Assembly: GCF_023715365.1 (NCBI RefSeq)
Contig: NZ_JAMBNZ010000005.1
Span: forward strand, 240,176-304,175
Reading direction: 5' to 3'
DNA length: 64,000 bases
Origin: Georgenia satyanarayanai
GTDB lineage: Bacteria; Actinomycetota; Actinomycetes; Actinomycetales; Actinomycetaceae
A program made the position numbers and the translations under genes. The notes under the pieces are model-generated. The model had not been told where the DNA came from. It saw only the letters and a program-made list of their open reading frames with translations, and searched no databases. Shown here in pieces: positions 24,161-32,756 of this stretch; position 1 is the stretch's first letter; every line of letters begins with the position of its first letter.

Positions 24161-25165
24161 TCAGAGGGTGACGGTCGTGCCCTCCTGCGCCGCCTGGAGG
24201 ATGGCTTCGATGACGGTGAGGGTGTGGACGCCCTGGTCCATGGTGACGATGTCGGCGCCGTTGCCCAGGACGGCGTCTCGGAAGTTCTCCTGCTCCACGG
24301 CCAGGGGCTCGCGCTTGGGCAGGGCGTAGCGCACGACGTCACCTTCGGTGACGCCGCGGAAGTGGGCCACCCGGTCCCAGGTCGTGGGGACGGTGCCGTT
24401 GGCGTAGAAGATGAGGTCCCCGCTCATCGTGTCGGCCACGAGGGCCCCGCGCTCACCGGTGACGACGGTGGTGCGCTCCTTCATCGGCGAGAGCCAGTTG
24501 ACGACGTGGTTGACGATGACCCCGGACTCCAGCACCCCGGTGGCCACGACCATGTCCTCGTGCTCACGGCCCGAGCGGTGGGTCACCTGCGCGGACACCT
24601 GCCGGTAGGTCGAGCCCGCGATGAACGCGGCGAGGTCGACGTCGTGGGTCGCCAGGTCCTTGACCACACCCACGTCGGAAATCCGCGCCGGGAACGGGCC
24701 CTGCCGGCGCGTCTGGATCTGGTACACCTGTCCCAGCTCACCGGCCGCCAGCCGGCGGCGCAGCTCCAAGATAGCGGGGTTGCACCGCTCCACGTACCCC
24801 ACCGCCCCGACCAGGCCGGCCTCCGTGAAGGCGGTCGCGACCCGCCGCCCCGCCTCCACGGTGTGCGCGATGGGCTTCTCGATCATCGTGTGGACCCCGG
24901 CCGCGGCCAGCGTCAGGCCCACCTGCTCGTGGTACACCGTCGGCACCGCGACCATGGCCGCGTCGATCCCCGCGGCGATGAGGGCCTCGACGTCCGGGAG
25001 CACCTCCAGGCCACCGGCCACCCCGTAGGTGTCACCGGCCGGATCGGCGACCGCCACCAGCTCCACCCCCTGCGTCGCCCGGATCACCCGGGCGTGGTGG
25101 CGGCCCATCGACCCCAGCCCGATCAGGCCCACCCGCACCGGCCCACGCTCCGCCGTCGTCATCAC
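24161..25165 (-). CDS. Gfo/Idh/MocA-family sugar dehydrogenase
   Basis: 334 aa. GTG 25165 overlaps the aminotransferase stop by 4 nt; ATG 25162 is equally possible. NAD-binding Rossmann segment VRVGLIGLGSMGRHHARVI, then the catalytic-site EKPIAHTVEAGRRV typical of the family, and a C-terminal alpha/beta domain with GVVKDLATHDVDLAAFI. In an operon with an aminotransferase and a hexapeptide acetyltransferase, it best fits a WlbA/WbpB-like 3-dehydrogenase acting on a UDP-sugar. The three genes would turn an acetamido sugar nucleotide into its 3-amino then 3-acetamido form. The substrate is inferred from the trio only. Confidence 0.82.
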   Translation of the reverse strand: MMTTAERGPVRVGLIGLGSMGRHHARVIRATQGVELVAVADPAGDTYGVAGGLEVLPDVEALIAAGIDAAMVAVPTVYHEQVGLTLAAAGVHTMIEKPIAHTVEAGRRVATAFTEAGLVGAVGYVERCNPAILELRRRLAAGELGQVYQIQTRRQGPFPARISDVGVVKDLATHDVDLAAFIAGSTYRQVSAQVTHRSGREHEDMVVATGVLESGVIVNHVVNWLSPMKERTTVVTGERGALVADTMSGDLIFYANGTVPTTWDRVAHFRGVTEGDVVRYALPKREPLAVEQENFRDAVLGNGADIVTMDQGVHTLTVIEAILQAAQEGTTVTL

Positions 25166-26265
25166 GCGCCCGCCCCGACGACGGCGTTGACGCCCGCCAC
25201 CACCCGCTCCAGGTCCCCCTGGGACAGGGAGGGGTGCACCGGCAGGGAGATCACCTCACCCGCCGCACGCTCGGTCTGGGACATGTCCACCGTGGGCACG
25301 TACTGCTCGAGGGAAGCGAGCCGGTGGGAGGGAGTGGGGTAGTACACGCCCGTCCCGATCCCGTGCTCCTCACGCAGCGCGGTGACCATCCGGTCCCGCT
25401 CGCCCGCGTCGACGCGGACCGTGTACTGGTGGTAGACGTGCACCGCACCCGCCGTCACCGGCGGGGTCACCACACCGGACAGGTGCGCGTCGAAAAAGGC
25501 CGCGTTGGCCTGCCGCTGCGCCGTCCAGCCCGGGAGCTTGCCCAGCTGCACCCGCCCGATCGCCGCGTGGATGTCAGTCATCCGCACGTTCAGGCCCACG
25601 ACCTCGTTCGCGTACTGCCGCTCCATGCCCTGGTTACGCAGCAGCCGCACCTGCCGGGCGACCTCCTCGTCGGCGCAGGCGACCATGCCGCCCTCACCGG
25701 AAGTCATGTTCTTCGTCGGGTACAGCGAGAACATCGCAAAGCGCCCCCACGTACCCACCAACCGCCCGTCCAGGCTCGCCCCGTGCGCCTGCGCGGCGTC
25801 CTCGAAGACCTCCAGCCCGTGCTCCGCGGCCACCGCACCGATGCCGTCCATGTCGGCCGGGTGCCCGTACAGGTGCACCGGCATCACCGCCCGCGTCCGC
25901 TCCGTCACCGCCGCCGCCACCGACTCCGCAGACAGGCCGAACGTGCCGGCGTCGATGTCCGCGAACACCGGCATCGCCCCCGTCAGCGCGACCGAGTTCG
26001 CGGTCGCCGCGAACGTGAAGGACGGGACGATCACCTCGTCCCCAGGGCCGATCCCGCACGCCAGCAGACCCACGTGCAGACCCGCCGTCCCCGAGCTCAC
26101 CGCCTGGCACCGCCGCCCCGCCACCAGAGCAGCCGCGAACTCCTCCTCGAAGGCCGCCACCTGCGGCCCCTGCGCCACCATCCCCGAACGCAGCACCGCA
26201 TCGACAGCGGCCCGCTCCTCGTCCCCGATCAGGGGCTTGGCAGCAGGAATCAGTGGCTGGTTCAT
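25162..26265 (-). CDS. DegT/DnrJ/EryC1 sugar aminotransferase
   Basis: 367 aa, ATG 26265 overlapping the upstream acetyltransferase stop as ATGA; a longer in-frame extension into that gene is not real. PLP-dependent aminotransferase for nucleotide keto-sugars. Visible: SSGTAGLHVGLLACGIGPGDEVIVPSFTF-type core at the N-terminus, EDAAQAHG, and the PLP lysine in SLYPTKNMTSGEGGM. The end has the substrate loop GVYYPTPSHRL. Likely a WlbC/WbpE-like enzyme putting an amino group on C3 of the sugar oxidised by the next gene's product. Confidence 0.88.
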   Translation of the reverse strand: MNQPLIPAAKPLIGDEERAAVDAVLRSGMVAQGPQVAAFEEEFAAALVAGRRCQAVSSGTAGLHVGLLACGIGPGDEVIVPSFTFAATANSVALTGAMPVFADIDAGTFGLSAESVAAAVTERTRAVMPVHLYGHPADMDGIGAVAAEHGLEVFEDAAQAHGASLDGRLVGTWGRFAMFSLYPTKNMTSGEGGMVACADEEVARQVRLLRNQGMERQYANEVVGLNVRMTDIHAAIGRVQLGKLPGWTAQRQANAAFFDAHLSGVVTPPVTAGAVHVYHQYTVRVDAGERDRMVTALREEHGIGTGVYYPTPSHRLASLEQYVPTVDMSQTERAAGEVISLPVHPSLSQGDLERVVAGVNAVVGAGA

Positions 26266-26855
26266 TCGGTGACCTCGCAGAGCTCGTCGTTCCGGATCTC
26301 GTAGCGCCGGCCGGTGGCCGGGCAGCGCAGCTGGTCGCCGTCCGGCTCGAGCCGCCGGCCGGCATGCCCTACCCAGCCGACCCTCCGGGCGGGGACGCCG
26401 GCGACCAGGGCGTGGGCGGGGACGTCGCGGGTGACGACGGCGCCTGCGGCAACCGTCGCCCAGGCCCCGATCGTCACGGGCGCCACGCACACGGCCCGGG
26501 CGCCGACGGCGGCGCCGGTCCCGATGGTGACGCCCACGGGCTGCCAGTCCTCGGCGGTCTTGAGGGTGCCGTCGGCGTTGATCGCGCGCGGGTGGGTGTC
26601 GTTGGTGAGCACGGCAGCAGGCCCGATGAACACGCCGTCGGCGAGCTCGGCGGGCTCGTAGACCAGGGCGTAGTTCTGTACCTTGCAGTGCCGACCCAGG
26701 CGCACGCCGCTGCCGATGTAGGCACCACGTCCGATCACGCACCCGTCACCGAGGACCGCACCTTCGCGGACCTGGGCCAGGTGCCAGACGGTGCTGCCCT
26801 CGCCGATCTGGGCATCTGCCGCGACATCGGCAGTGTCGGTGATCCGTGCAGACAT
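26262..26855 (-). CDS. Left-handed beta-helix N-acetyltransferase
   Basis: 197 aa from ATG 26855 behind GGGAAGGG; a possible -10, TAGTCT, is at 26900-26895. Hexapeptide-repeat protein: repeated [LIV]GxxxxI units such as IGEGSTVWHLAQV, IGRGAYIGSGV and IGAWATVAAGAVV. The segment VFIGPAAVLTNDTHPRAI with its Asn-Asp-x-His is typical of WlbB/WbpD-type acetyltransferases that use acetyl-CoA on a 3-amino sugar nucleotide. It leads the three-gene operon; the last rungs end in a C-terminal CxxTGRRYEI tail. Confidence 0.87.
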   Translation of the reverse strand: MSARITDTADVAADAQIGEGSTVWHLAQVREGAVLGDGCVIGRGAYIGSGVRLGRHCKVQNYALVYEPAELADGVFIGPAAVLTNDTHPRAINADGTLKTAEDWQPVGVTIGTGAAVGARAVCVAPVTIGAWATVAAGAVVTRDVPAHALVAGVPARRVGWVGHAGRRLEPDGDQLRCPATGRRYEIRNDELCEVTE

Positions 26856-26991
26856 GCATCCCTTCCCCCGCTGACGTGGCGCAGCGCTCCGCACAGACTA
26901 ACCGAGCCGAGGACCGAGGCCGCCGCCCTGCGGCCGGGTACCGCTCGAGCGGTACTGCGCGGGCCGTTGGGGTGGGAGCGCCCGTTCCTGT

Positions 26992-26997
26992 CACAAT
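26992..26997 (+). promoter_or_regulatory. Possible leaderless -10 box of the GT2 gene
   Basis: CACAAT, six bases, then ATG 27004. The first position departs from TANNNT. Confidence 0.35.
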
Positions 26998-27003
26998 GGG
27001 GCG

Positions 27004-27684
27004 ATGAGCTCGACGCAGGTCACCGACGCGTGGCTCGTCGTACCGCTCTACCAGGAGGAAGCCGTGATCGGCGACGTCGTCGCCGAGGCGCGCGAGACGT
27101 TCCCCGGCATCGTGTGCGTCGACGACGGCAGTGCCGATGACTCCGCAGCACGGGCGCGGACGGCCGGCGCCGTCGTCGTCCGTCACCCAGTGAACCTGGG
27201 CCAGGGCGCTGCGCTCCAGACCGGCATCGACTGGGTCCTGGAGCGCACGGACGCCCGCTACCTCGTGACGTTCGACGCCGACGGCCAGCACCAGGTGAGC
27301 GACGCCGTGGCCATGGTGCACAGGGCGCGGGAGGAGGACCTCGCCGTCGTCTTCGGTTCACGCTTCCTGGACCGCCGCACCCGTCCCGGTCTGCTCAAGC
27401 GTGTCGTGCTCATGGTCGCGGTGTGGGTGACGAACAGGTCGACGGGACTGCGTCTCACCGATGCGCACAACGGCTTGCGCGTCATTCGTCGCGATGCCGC
27501 ACAACGGGTGCAGCTGCGGCAGAACCGGATGGCGCACGCGACGGAGATCGTCGCGCAGCTCGGCCGTACCGGTCTACCGTGGGCCGAGCAGCCGGTTCAC
27601 CTGCTTTACACCGACTACTCTCGGGCGAAGGGCCAGTCGCTGCTCAACTCGGTGAACATCCTCGTCGAGCTCGTCTTCCGCTGA
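27004..27684 (+). CDS. Family 2 glycosyltransferase, DPM1-like
   Basis: 226 aa. GT-A fold transferase that moves a sugar from a nucleotide donor to a polyprenyl phosphate or a glycan. N-terminal VVPLYQEEAVIGDVV, then VDDGSADDS, the metal-binding DxD in FDADGQHQ, and GSRFLDRRTRPGLLKR. There is one weak hydrophobic stretch near the middle and no C-terminal membrane pair. Thirteen nt later comes a DUF2304 protein, a pair often found together in polysaccharide regions. Confidence 0.87.
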   Translation: MSSTQVTDAWLVVPLYQEEAVIGDVVAEARETFPGIVCVDDGSADDSAARARTAGAVVVRHPVNLGQGAALQTGIDWVLERTDARYLVTFDADGQHQVSDAVAMVHRAREEDLAVVFGSRFLDRRTRPGLLKRVVLMVAVWVTNRSTGLRLTDAHNGLRVIRRDAAQRVQLRQNRMAHATEIVAQLGRTGLPWAEQPVHLLYTDYSRAKGQSLLNSVNILVELVFR

Positions 27685-27697
27685 CTGCAGGAGCGTC

Positions 27698-28069
27698 ATG
27701 TCCGAACAGATCGTCATCCAGGTGCTGCTGCTCGCAGGGGTGAGCGTGGTCGCGGTACTGCTCACCAGGACGACGGCGAACGCGCGGCACCAGGCGATCC
27801 GGCGAATCCTGCTCGTCGGCTTCGTCGCGGTCGCTGCAGGGTCGGTCATGTTCCCGGACTGGCTCTCCTGGCTCGCGCGGCGCGTGGGTGTCGGTCGTGG
27901 TGCCGATCTGCTGCTCTACGCGCTCGTCATCGCGTTCCTCTCCTACATCGCGACCAGCTACCGCAGGCTGAGCGAGCTCGAACGGCGCATCACCGTGCTC
28001 GCGCGCGAGGTGGCACTGACGCGCTCGCGCATCGAGGACGTCCAAGGGCCCCCGAACCGCCTCGGCTGA
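27698..28069 (+). CDS. DUF2304 membrane protein
   Basis: 123 aa behind CAGGAG. Three hydrophobic segments (about 5-20, 38-52, 70-88) and a C-terminal coiled-coil-like part from RRLSELERRITVLAREVAL. This is the DUF2304 layout. Function is unknown; it probably assists the glycosyltransferase encoded just upstream at the membrane. Confidence 0.82.
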   Translation: MSEQIVIQVLLLAGVSVVAVLLTRTTANARHQAIRRILLVGFVAVAAGSVMFPDWLSWLARRVGVGRGADLLLYALVIAFLSYIATSYRRLSELERRITVLAREVALTRSRIEDVQGPPNRLG

Positions 28070-28145
28070 CCCTTCGCGGGCGTACCTGCACAAACCCTCC
28101 ACGCTCACCCCACGATGTCGGCGCCCCTCCCTGGGGGCACGGTCC

Positions 28146-28151
28146 TATGAT
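28146..28151 (+). promoter_or_regulatory. Leaderless -10 box of the first LCP gene
   Basis: TATGAT, eight bases, then GTG 28160. Confidence 0.55.
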
Positions 28152-28159
28152 CGACTGTT

Positions 28160-29353
28160 GTGTCCGCCAGAACTCCTCGCCACGCCTCCCTGCAGCGCAG
28201 TCCCCGCCGGCTCGCCCGCGGAGCCGGGGTGGCCGCGTTGAGCCTGGCCCTCTTCGCGGGCAGCAGTTTTGCGCTCGCGTACAACGACTTCCAGACCAAC
28301 ATCGACCGGCACGACATCGACGACTACCTCGGTGAGCGGCCGACGGCGGACGGCGCCGAGCCGGCGCCCCTCGACCCGTCGTCGGGGGAGGACATCAACG
28401 TCCTCATCCTCGGTTCGGACACCCGCACCGGCGAGGTCAACAACGAGTACGGCGAGACGCCTGAGGGCGGCCAGCGCTCGGACACCACCATGCTCGCCCA
28501 CATCTCGGCCGACCGCTCACGCGTGGAGGTCGTCTCGATTCCTCGTGACTCCCTCGTCACCGTGCCCCGCTGCATGATGGCGGACGGCACCTGGGTCGAG
28601 GAGCGGACCGAGGCGATGTTCAACTCGGCCTTCGCGGAGGGCGCCGACGGCGGTGACCTCGGGACCGCGGCGGCCTGCACGATCCGCACGGTGGAGAAGT
28701 TGAGCGGGGTGCTCATCGACGACTTCGTCATCGTCGACTTCGCCGGCTTCATCAATGTCATCGACGCACTCGGTGGGGTTCCCATGTGCATCCCCGAGCC
28801 GATCAACGACGAGAAGGCGGGACTCGAGCTGAGTGCCGGGGAGCAGGTGCTCGGCGGCCGTGACGCGCTCGGCTTCGCCCGTGCCCGTTACAACGTGCCC
28901 GGCAGCGACGGCTCGGACATCGACCGGATCGGGCGGCAGCAGGAGCTCGTCGCAGCGATCGCCCGCGAGGCCCTGTCCAAGAACCTCCTCACCGACCTGC
29001 CCAAGCTCTACCGGTTCCTCGATGCCGCGACGTCCACCCTGACCACCGGCACCGAGCTCGGATCCATCCCCACGATGGCCGGTCTGGCCTACTCGCTGCG
29101 GGGGATCGACCTCGAGAACATCGTCTTCGAGACGATGCCTTTCGACTGGGCCGGCAACCGCGTGCGCCCCTCCGCGGACGCAGAGGCGCTGTGGGAGGCC
29201 CTGCGCAACGACGAGCCGATCCACGGAGCGTTGAACGCGACCGGCGAGGAGCCCAGCGACGAACCGACCGTCGGCGGCACCACCGAGGAGCCGCCGGAGG
29301 CGCCACCGCTGACCGCCGAGCCCGAGGCAACGGACACCCCGATCTGCCCGTGA
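28160..29353 (+). CDS. LytR-CpsA-Psr (LCP) family protein
   Basis: 397 aa, GTG 28160. LCP enzymes transfer lipid-linked glycopolymers to peptidoglycan on the outer face of the membrane. One N-terminal membrane helix (about 23-40), then the LCP domain (about 75-300): ILGSDTRTGEVN, RSDTTMLAHI, VVSIPRDSLVTVP, DALGGVPMCI and LGFARARYNVPGSDGSDIDRIGRQQELV, which carry the conserved Arg and Asp residues that bind the pyrophosphate lipid. The tail is acidic, Pro- and Thr-rich. A second LCP gene follows. Confidence 0.92.
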   Translation: MSARTPRHASLQRSPRRLARGAGVAALSLALFAGSSFALAYNDFQTNIDRHDIDDYLGERPTADGAEPAPLDPSSGEDINVLILGSDTRTGEVNNEYGETPEGGQRSDTTMLAHISADRSRVEVVSIPRDSLVTVPRCMMADGTWVEERTEAMFNSAFAEGADGGDLGTAAACTIRTVEKLSGVLIDDFVIVDFAGFINVIDALGGVPMCIPEPINDEKAGLELSAGEQVLGGRDALGFARARYNVPGSDGSDIDRIGRQQELVAAIAREALSKNLLTDLPKLYRFLDAATSTLTTGTELGSIPTMAGLAYSLRGIDLENIVFETMPFDWAGNRVRPSADAEALWEALRNDEPIHGALNATGEEPSDEPTVGGTTEEPPEAPPLTAEPEATDTPICP

Positions 29354-29417
29354 GCGCCTCCCACACGCAGGGCGGGGGGCGCACTACATTGGCGCAGCAC
29401 GGACACTCTGGAGTGAG

Positions 29418-30692
29418 ATGAGTCAGGACGGACCTCGGGACCGCGGACGCCGGCCACAGCCGGACGGCACTGGCATGCCCCCGAGCTTCGCGCCCGGCGG
29501 CTCCTCTCCCCGGCCCGACGCCCGCGGCGCCCGGCCGGTGGGTGAGGGCAAGCCCGCCCGACCGGTACCCGCCCCCGGCCCCGCGGTGCCCGAGCGCCGC
29601 TCCGTCCAGGGCCGGGCGGAGCAGCCCGGGCGCGTGCCGCCCTCGCAGCGGCCCGCCGCCTACGCCCGTCGTTCCACCACCCCGGCGCAGGCCACCCCGG
29701 GCCCGGCCGCGGCGCAGCCCCGTCCCGTCCCACCACCCCACGGCGCGCCCGCGCCTGAGCGGCACCGCCGGCGCGGACGGTGGGCGGTCGTCGCCGTCGT
29801 CGTCGTCCTCGCGCTCGTCCTCGCGTGGCCCGTCGGACTGCTCCTGTGGGCCAACGGGCGCATCAACCACGTGACCGCGCTGTCCGGCGCGGCGGACACC
29901 CCGGGCACGACATATCTGCTGGCCGGGTCCGACTCCCGTGCCGACGGCGCTGCCGACGACGGGACGGAGGGGCAGCGCTCGGACACGATCATGCTGCTCC
30001 ACAAGCCCGCGGGTGGCCCCGCCGCGCTCGTCTCACTCCCGCGGGACACCTACACCGAGGTGCCCGGCCACGGACCGGCGAAGCTCAACGCCGCCTACTC
30101 CGTGGGCGGGCCGGAGCTCCTCGTCGAGACCGTCGAAGACCTCACCGGTCTGACGGTGGACCACTACGTCGAGATCGGGATGGCCGGCGTGCGCGACGTC
30201 GTCGACGCCGTCGGGGGCGTCGAGCTATGCCTGGACTACGACGTCGACGACTGGCGCAGCACGCTGGTCTGGGAGGCAGGATGCCACCGCGCGGACGGCG
30301 AGACGGCGCTGGCCTTTGCCCGGATGCGCTACTCCGACCCCGACGGTGACATCGGCAGGACCGAGCGGCAGCGACAGATCGTCGCCTCGATCATCTCCGA
30401 GGTCTCCGAGCCCGGGACGCTGCTCGACCCCCGCGGCCACGTCGAGCTCATGGACTCGGCACTCGGCGCGCTGGTCGTCGACGACGCCACCGGGATCGTC
30501 GACCTCGCGCGGATGGCACTGGCGTTCAGGTCAGCGACCGGTGCGGACGGTCTCATCGGTCCGCCCCCGATCTCGAACTACGACCACCGGCCCGGCGCCG
30601 TCGGGTCCACGGTCCTCCTCGACCCCGAGCGCGCGCCCGGGTTCTTCGAGCGGCTGGCCGCCGGCGAGCTCACGCCGGCCGACTTCGAGTAG
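29418..30692 (+). CDS. LytR-CpsA-Psr (LCP) family protein, Pro-rich N-terminus
   Basis: 424 aa, ATG 29418 with GGAGTGAG upstream. Residues 1-115 are a cytoplasmic tail rich in Pro, Arg and Ala, followed by a membrane helix (about 118-140) and the LCP domain with LAGSDSRADG, QRSDTIMLLH, LVSLPRDTYTEVPG, DAVGGVELCLD and LAFARMRYSDPDGDIGRTERQRQIV. It has the same function class as its neighbour. Two paralogues side by side suggest two glycopolymers or partial redundancy. Confidence 0.92.
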   Translation: MSQDGPRDRGRRPQPDGTGMPPSFAPGGSSPRPDARGARPVGEGKPARPVPAPGPAVPERRSVQGRAEQPGRVPPSQRPAAYARRSTTPAQATPGPAAAQPRPVPPPHGAPAPERHRRRGRWAVVAVVVVLALVLAWPVGLLLWANGRINHVTALSGAADTPGTTYLLAGSDSRADGAADDGTEGQRSDTIMLLHKPAGGPAALVSLPRDTYTEVPGHGPAKLNAAYSVGGPELLVETVEDLTGLTVDHYVEIGMAGVRDVVDAVGGVELCLDYDVDDWRSTLVWEAGCHRADGETALAFARMRYSDPDGDIGRTERQRQIVASIISEVSEPGTLLDPRGHVELMDSALGALVVDDATGIVDLARMALAFRSATGADGLIGPPPISNYDHRPGAVGSTVLLDPERAPGFFERLAAGELTPADFE

Positions 30693-30713
30693 GCACCGCG
30701 TCCACCACCCGGC

Positions 30714-31127
30714 TCAGTGGCGCAGACGCGGCGCCTCGATGGCGGGGCAGGTGTCCATGACGACGTCGAGGCCTGCGTCCCTGGCGCGTCGGGCGGCGGC
30801 CTCGTCGAAGACGCCGAGCTGGAGCCACACGGCCCTGGCCCCGGCGGTGATCGCCTCGTCCACGACGCCTCCGGCGAGGGAGGAGTTGACGAAGACGTCG
30901 ACGACGTCGATCTCGCCGGGCACGTCCGCGAGCCGCGCGTAGCCCTGCGCACCGTGGACGCGCTCGGCCCGAGGGTGCACCGGCACGATCTCCATGCCGA
31001 GCCCCTGGACGTAGGCGGCGACGCCGTACGCGGTGCGGGCCCGGTTGGCCGAGAGACCGACGACGGCCCAGCGGCCCGGCGTGGTCAGCAGCCGCTCGAT
31101 GACGGCGGGGTCGTTGCGGTGGCTCAT
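30714..31127 (-). CDS. CoA-binding protein (YccU-like)
   Basis: 137 aa. Rossmann-type CoA_binding domain with WAVVGLSANRARTAYGVAAYVQ at the N-terminus and EIVPVHPRA, then VDVVDVFVNSS and AVWLQLGVFDEAAA. It is a small stand-alone version of the succinyl-CoA synthetase alpha N-domain. Its cellular role is not known. It converges with the second LCP gene and has no obvious functional link to neighbours. Confidence 0.87.
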   Translation of the reverse strand: MSHRNDPAVIERLLTTPGRWAVVGLSANRARTAYGVAAYVQGLGMEIVPVHPRAERVHGAQGYARLADVPGEIDVVDVFVNSSLAGGVVDEAITAGARAVWLQLGVFDEAAARRARDAGLDVVMDTCPAIEAPRLRH

Positions 31128-31181
31128 GCCCGGCGCAACGCCGGGGTGCTCACCGGCATTCCGCTGCCGTGGTGAGGTGGC

Positions 31182-32162
31182 TCAGCCGATGCGGCGCGGC
31201 CCGGCCTGCCAGGCGGCCCAGGCGCTGGCGATGATCTCGGGCAGTCCCTGCTGAGCCGTCCAGCCCAGGACCTCGCCTATGCGGTCCGCGGAGGCGACGA
31301 GACGGGGCGGGTCACCTGCCCGCCGGGGTGCGACGTCGGTGGTCACGTCCAGGCCGGACGCGCGACCGATCTCGGCGATGACCTCGGCGACCGACGCGCC
31401 ATGGCCGGTCCCGACGTTGAGGACCGAGGCGCGCTCGCCCTCGTGCCCGAGGTGGTCGAGCGCCGCGAGGTGCGCGTGGGCGAGGTCCAGGACGTGGATG
31501 TAGTCGCGCACGCAGGTGCCGTCCGGCGTCGGGTAGTCGTCGCCGAAGATCGTCGGCCGCTGCCCTCGCGCGAGGCGGTCCAGCACCATGGGGACGAGGT
31601 TGAGGACGGCCGGGTCCCCGAGGTCGGTCCACCCGGCGCCCGCGACGTTGAAGTACCGCAGGCTGGCCGAGCGCAGCCCCCAGGCGCGCTGGGCGTCGGC
31701 GATGAGCCACTCCCCCACGAGCTTCGTCTCGCCGTAGGGGTTGATCGGCTGCGGCGTCGTGTCCTCGGTGACGACCTCGACGTCCGGCATGCCGTAGACG
31801 GCTGCGGAGGAGGAGAAGATGAGCCGGTCCGCCCCGACGGCCTCCATCGCGGCGAGGACGTTGGCCAGGCCGGTGACGTTCTGCTGGTAGTACCAGGCCG
31901 GGCGCTGGACCGACTCGCCGACCTGCTTGCGGGCGGCGAAGTGGATGACGCCGTCGACCTCGCGCTCGCGCATGACCAGCTCCAGCCGCTGCTGGGCATC
32001 GCCGGCGGCGACGTCGAGCTCGACGAGGGTGGCCTCGCCGACGCGGTCCTCCTGACCGGTCGACAGGTCGTCGACGACGACGACGTCCTCACCCCGCTCC
32101 AGCAGCAGCCGGACGACGTGCGCGCCGATGTACCCGGCTCCACCGGTGACCATGATGCTCAT
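31182..32162 (-). CDS. galE: UDP-glucose 4-epimerase
   Basis: 326 aa, ATG 32162 six nt after the -10 TAGCCT. Extended SDR: MVTGGAGYIGAHVVRLL for NAD, the SSSAAVYG catalytic Ser, and YGETKLVGEW with the Tyr-x3-Lys. It interconverts UDP-glucose and UDP-galactose for envelope glycans. Length is normal. Confidence 0.92.
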   Translation of the reverse strand: MSIMVTGGAGYIGAHVVRLLLERGEDVVVVDDLSTGQEDRVGEATLVELDVAAGDAQQRLELVMREREVDGVIHFAARKQVGESVQRPAWYYQQNVTGLANVLAAMEAVGADRLIFSSSAAVYGMPDVEVVTEDTTPQPINPYGETKLVGEWLIADAQRAWGLRSASLRYFNVAGAGWTDLGDPAVLNLVPMVLDRLARGQRPTIFGDDYPTPDGTCVRDYIHVLDLAHAHLAALDHLGHEGERASVLNVGTGHGASVAEVIAEIGRASGLDVTTDVAPRRAGDPPRLVASADRIGEVLGWTAQQGLPEIIASAWAAWQAGPRRIG

Positions 32163-32168
32163 GGGGCC

Positions 32169-32174
32169 AGGCTA
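32169..32174 (-). promoter_or_regulatory. Leaderless -10 box of galE
   Basis: TAGCCT on the minus strand, GGCCCC, then ATG 32162. Confidence 0.5.
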
Positions 32175-32217
32175 CCGGAGCAGCCGTCCGGGGTCCACCA
32201 AATCCGAACAGTCTCGA

Positions 32218-32739
32218 TCAGGCCGAGAAGCCCGGCGTGTGATTGCGGCTGGAGCGCAGGCGCGCCCCCTTGTCCTGCGCCTGCTGGCGCAGGTTCTCCT
32301 GGAAGTCGACCATCCGCGCCCGGAGCCGAAGGTCGGCGTCGGCCGTCCCCGCGGCGAGGATGCGCGCGGCGAGCAGGCCGGCGTTGCGCGCCCCGCCGAT
32401 CGAGACGGTCGCGACGGGCACCCCGGCCGGCATCTGGACGATCGACAGCAGGGAGTCCATGCCGTCCAGGTGGCGCAGCGGCACGGGCACGCCGATCACC
32501 GGCAGCGGGGTGACGGCCGCGAGCATGCCGGGCAGGTGGGCGGCGCCGCCCGCCCCGGCGATGATGACGCGCAGGCCGCGCCCGGCGGCCTCACGGCCGT
32601 AGGCGAGCATCGCGTCGGGCATGCGGTGGGCCGAGACGACGTCGACCTCAAAGGCCACGCCCAGCTCCTCGAGCGCGTCGCCGGCAGCCTCCATGACGGG
32701 CCAGTCCGAGTCCGACCCCATGACGATCCCGACGTCCAT
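32218..32739 (-). CDS. purE: 5-(carboxyamino)imidazole ribonucleotide mutase
   Basis: 173 aa. ATG 32739 is chosen for the AGGGAG six nt upstream; TTG 32760 is the longer alternative. It converts N5-CAIR to CAIR in purine synthesis. N-terminal [14 protein letters not shown] binds the phosphate, SAHRMPD carries the catalytic His, and [11 protein letters not shown] and PLPVIGVPV complete the site. It follows purK closely, as usual. Confidence 0.93.
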   Translation of the reverse strand: MDVGIVMGSDSDWPVMEAAGDALEELGVAFEVDVVSAHRMPDAMLAYGREAAGRGLRVIIAGAGGAAHLPGMLAAVTPLPVIGVPVPLRHLDGMDSLLSIVQMPAGVPVATVSIGGARNAGLLAARILAAGTADADLRLRARMVDFQENLRQQAQDKGARLRSSRNHTPGFSA

Positions 32740-32756
32740 CCCGATCTCCCTCTCGC

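Noticed and set aside
23878..25342. Open frames running through the 34-bp repeats
   Set aside because: Frames stay open only because the repeat lacks stops; they continue antisense to the dehydrogenase gene.
26262..26742. Extended N-terminus for the aminotransferase
   Set aside because: It would lie antiparallel in frame terms inside the acetyltransferase gene; the ATG at 26265 with ATGA overlap gives the canonical DegT start.
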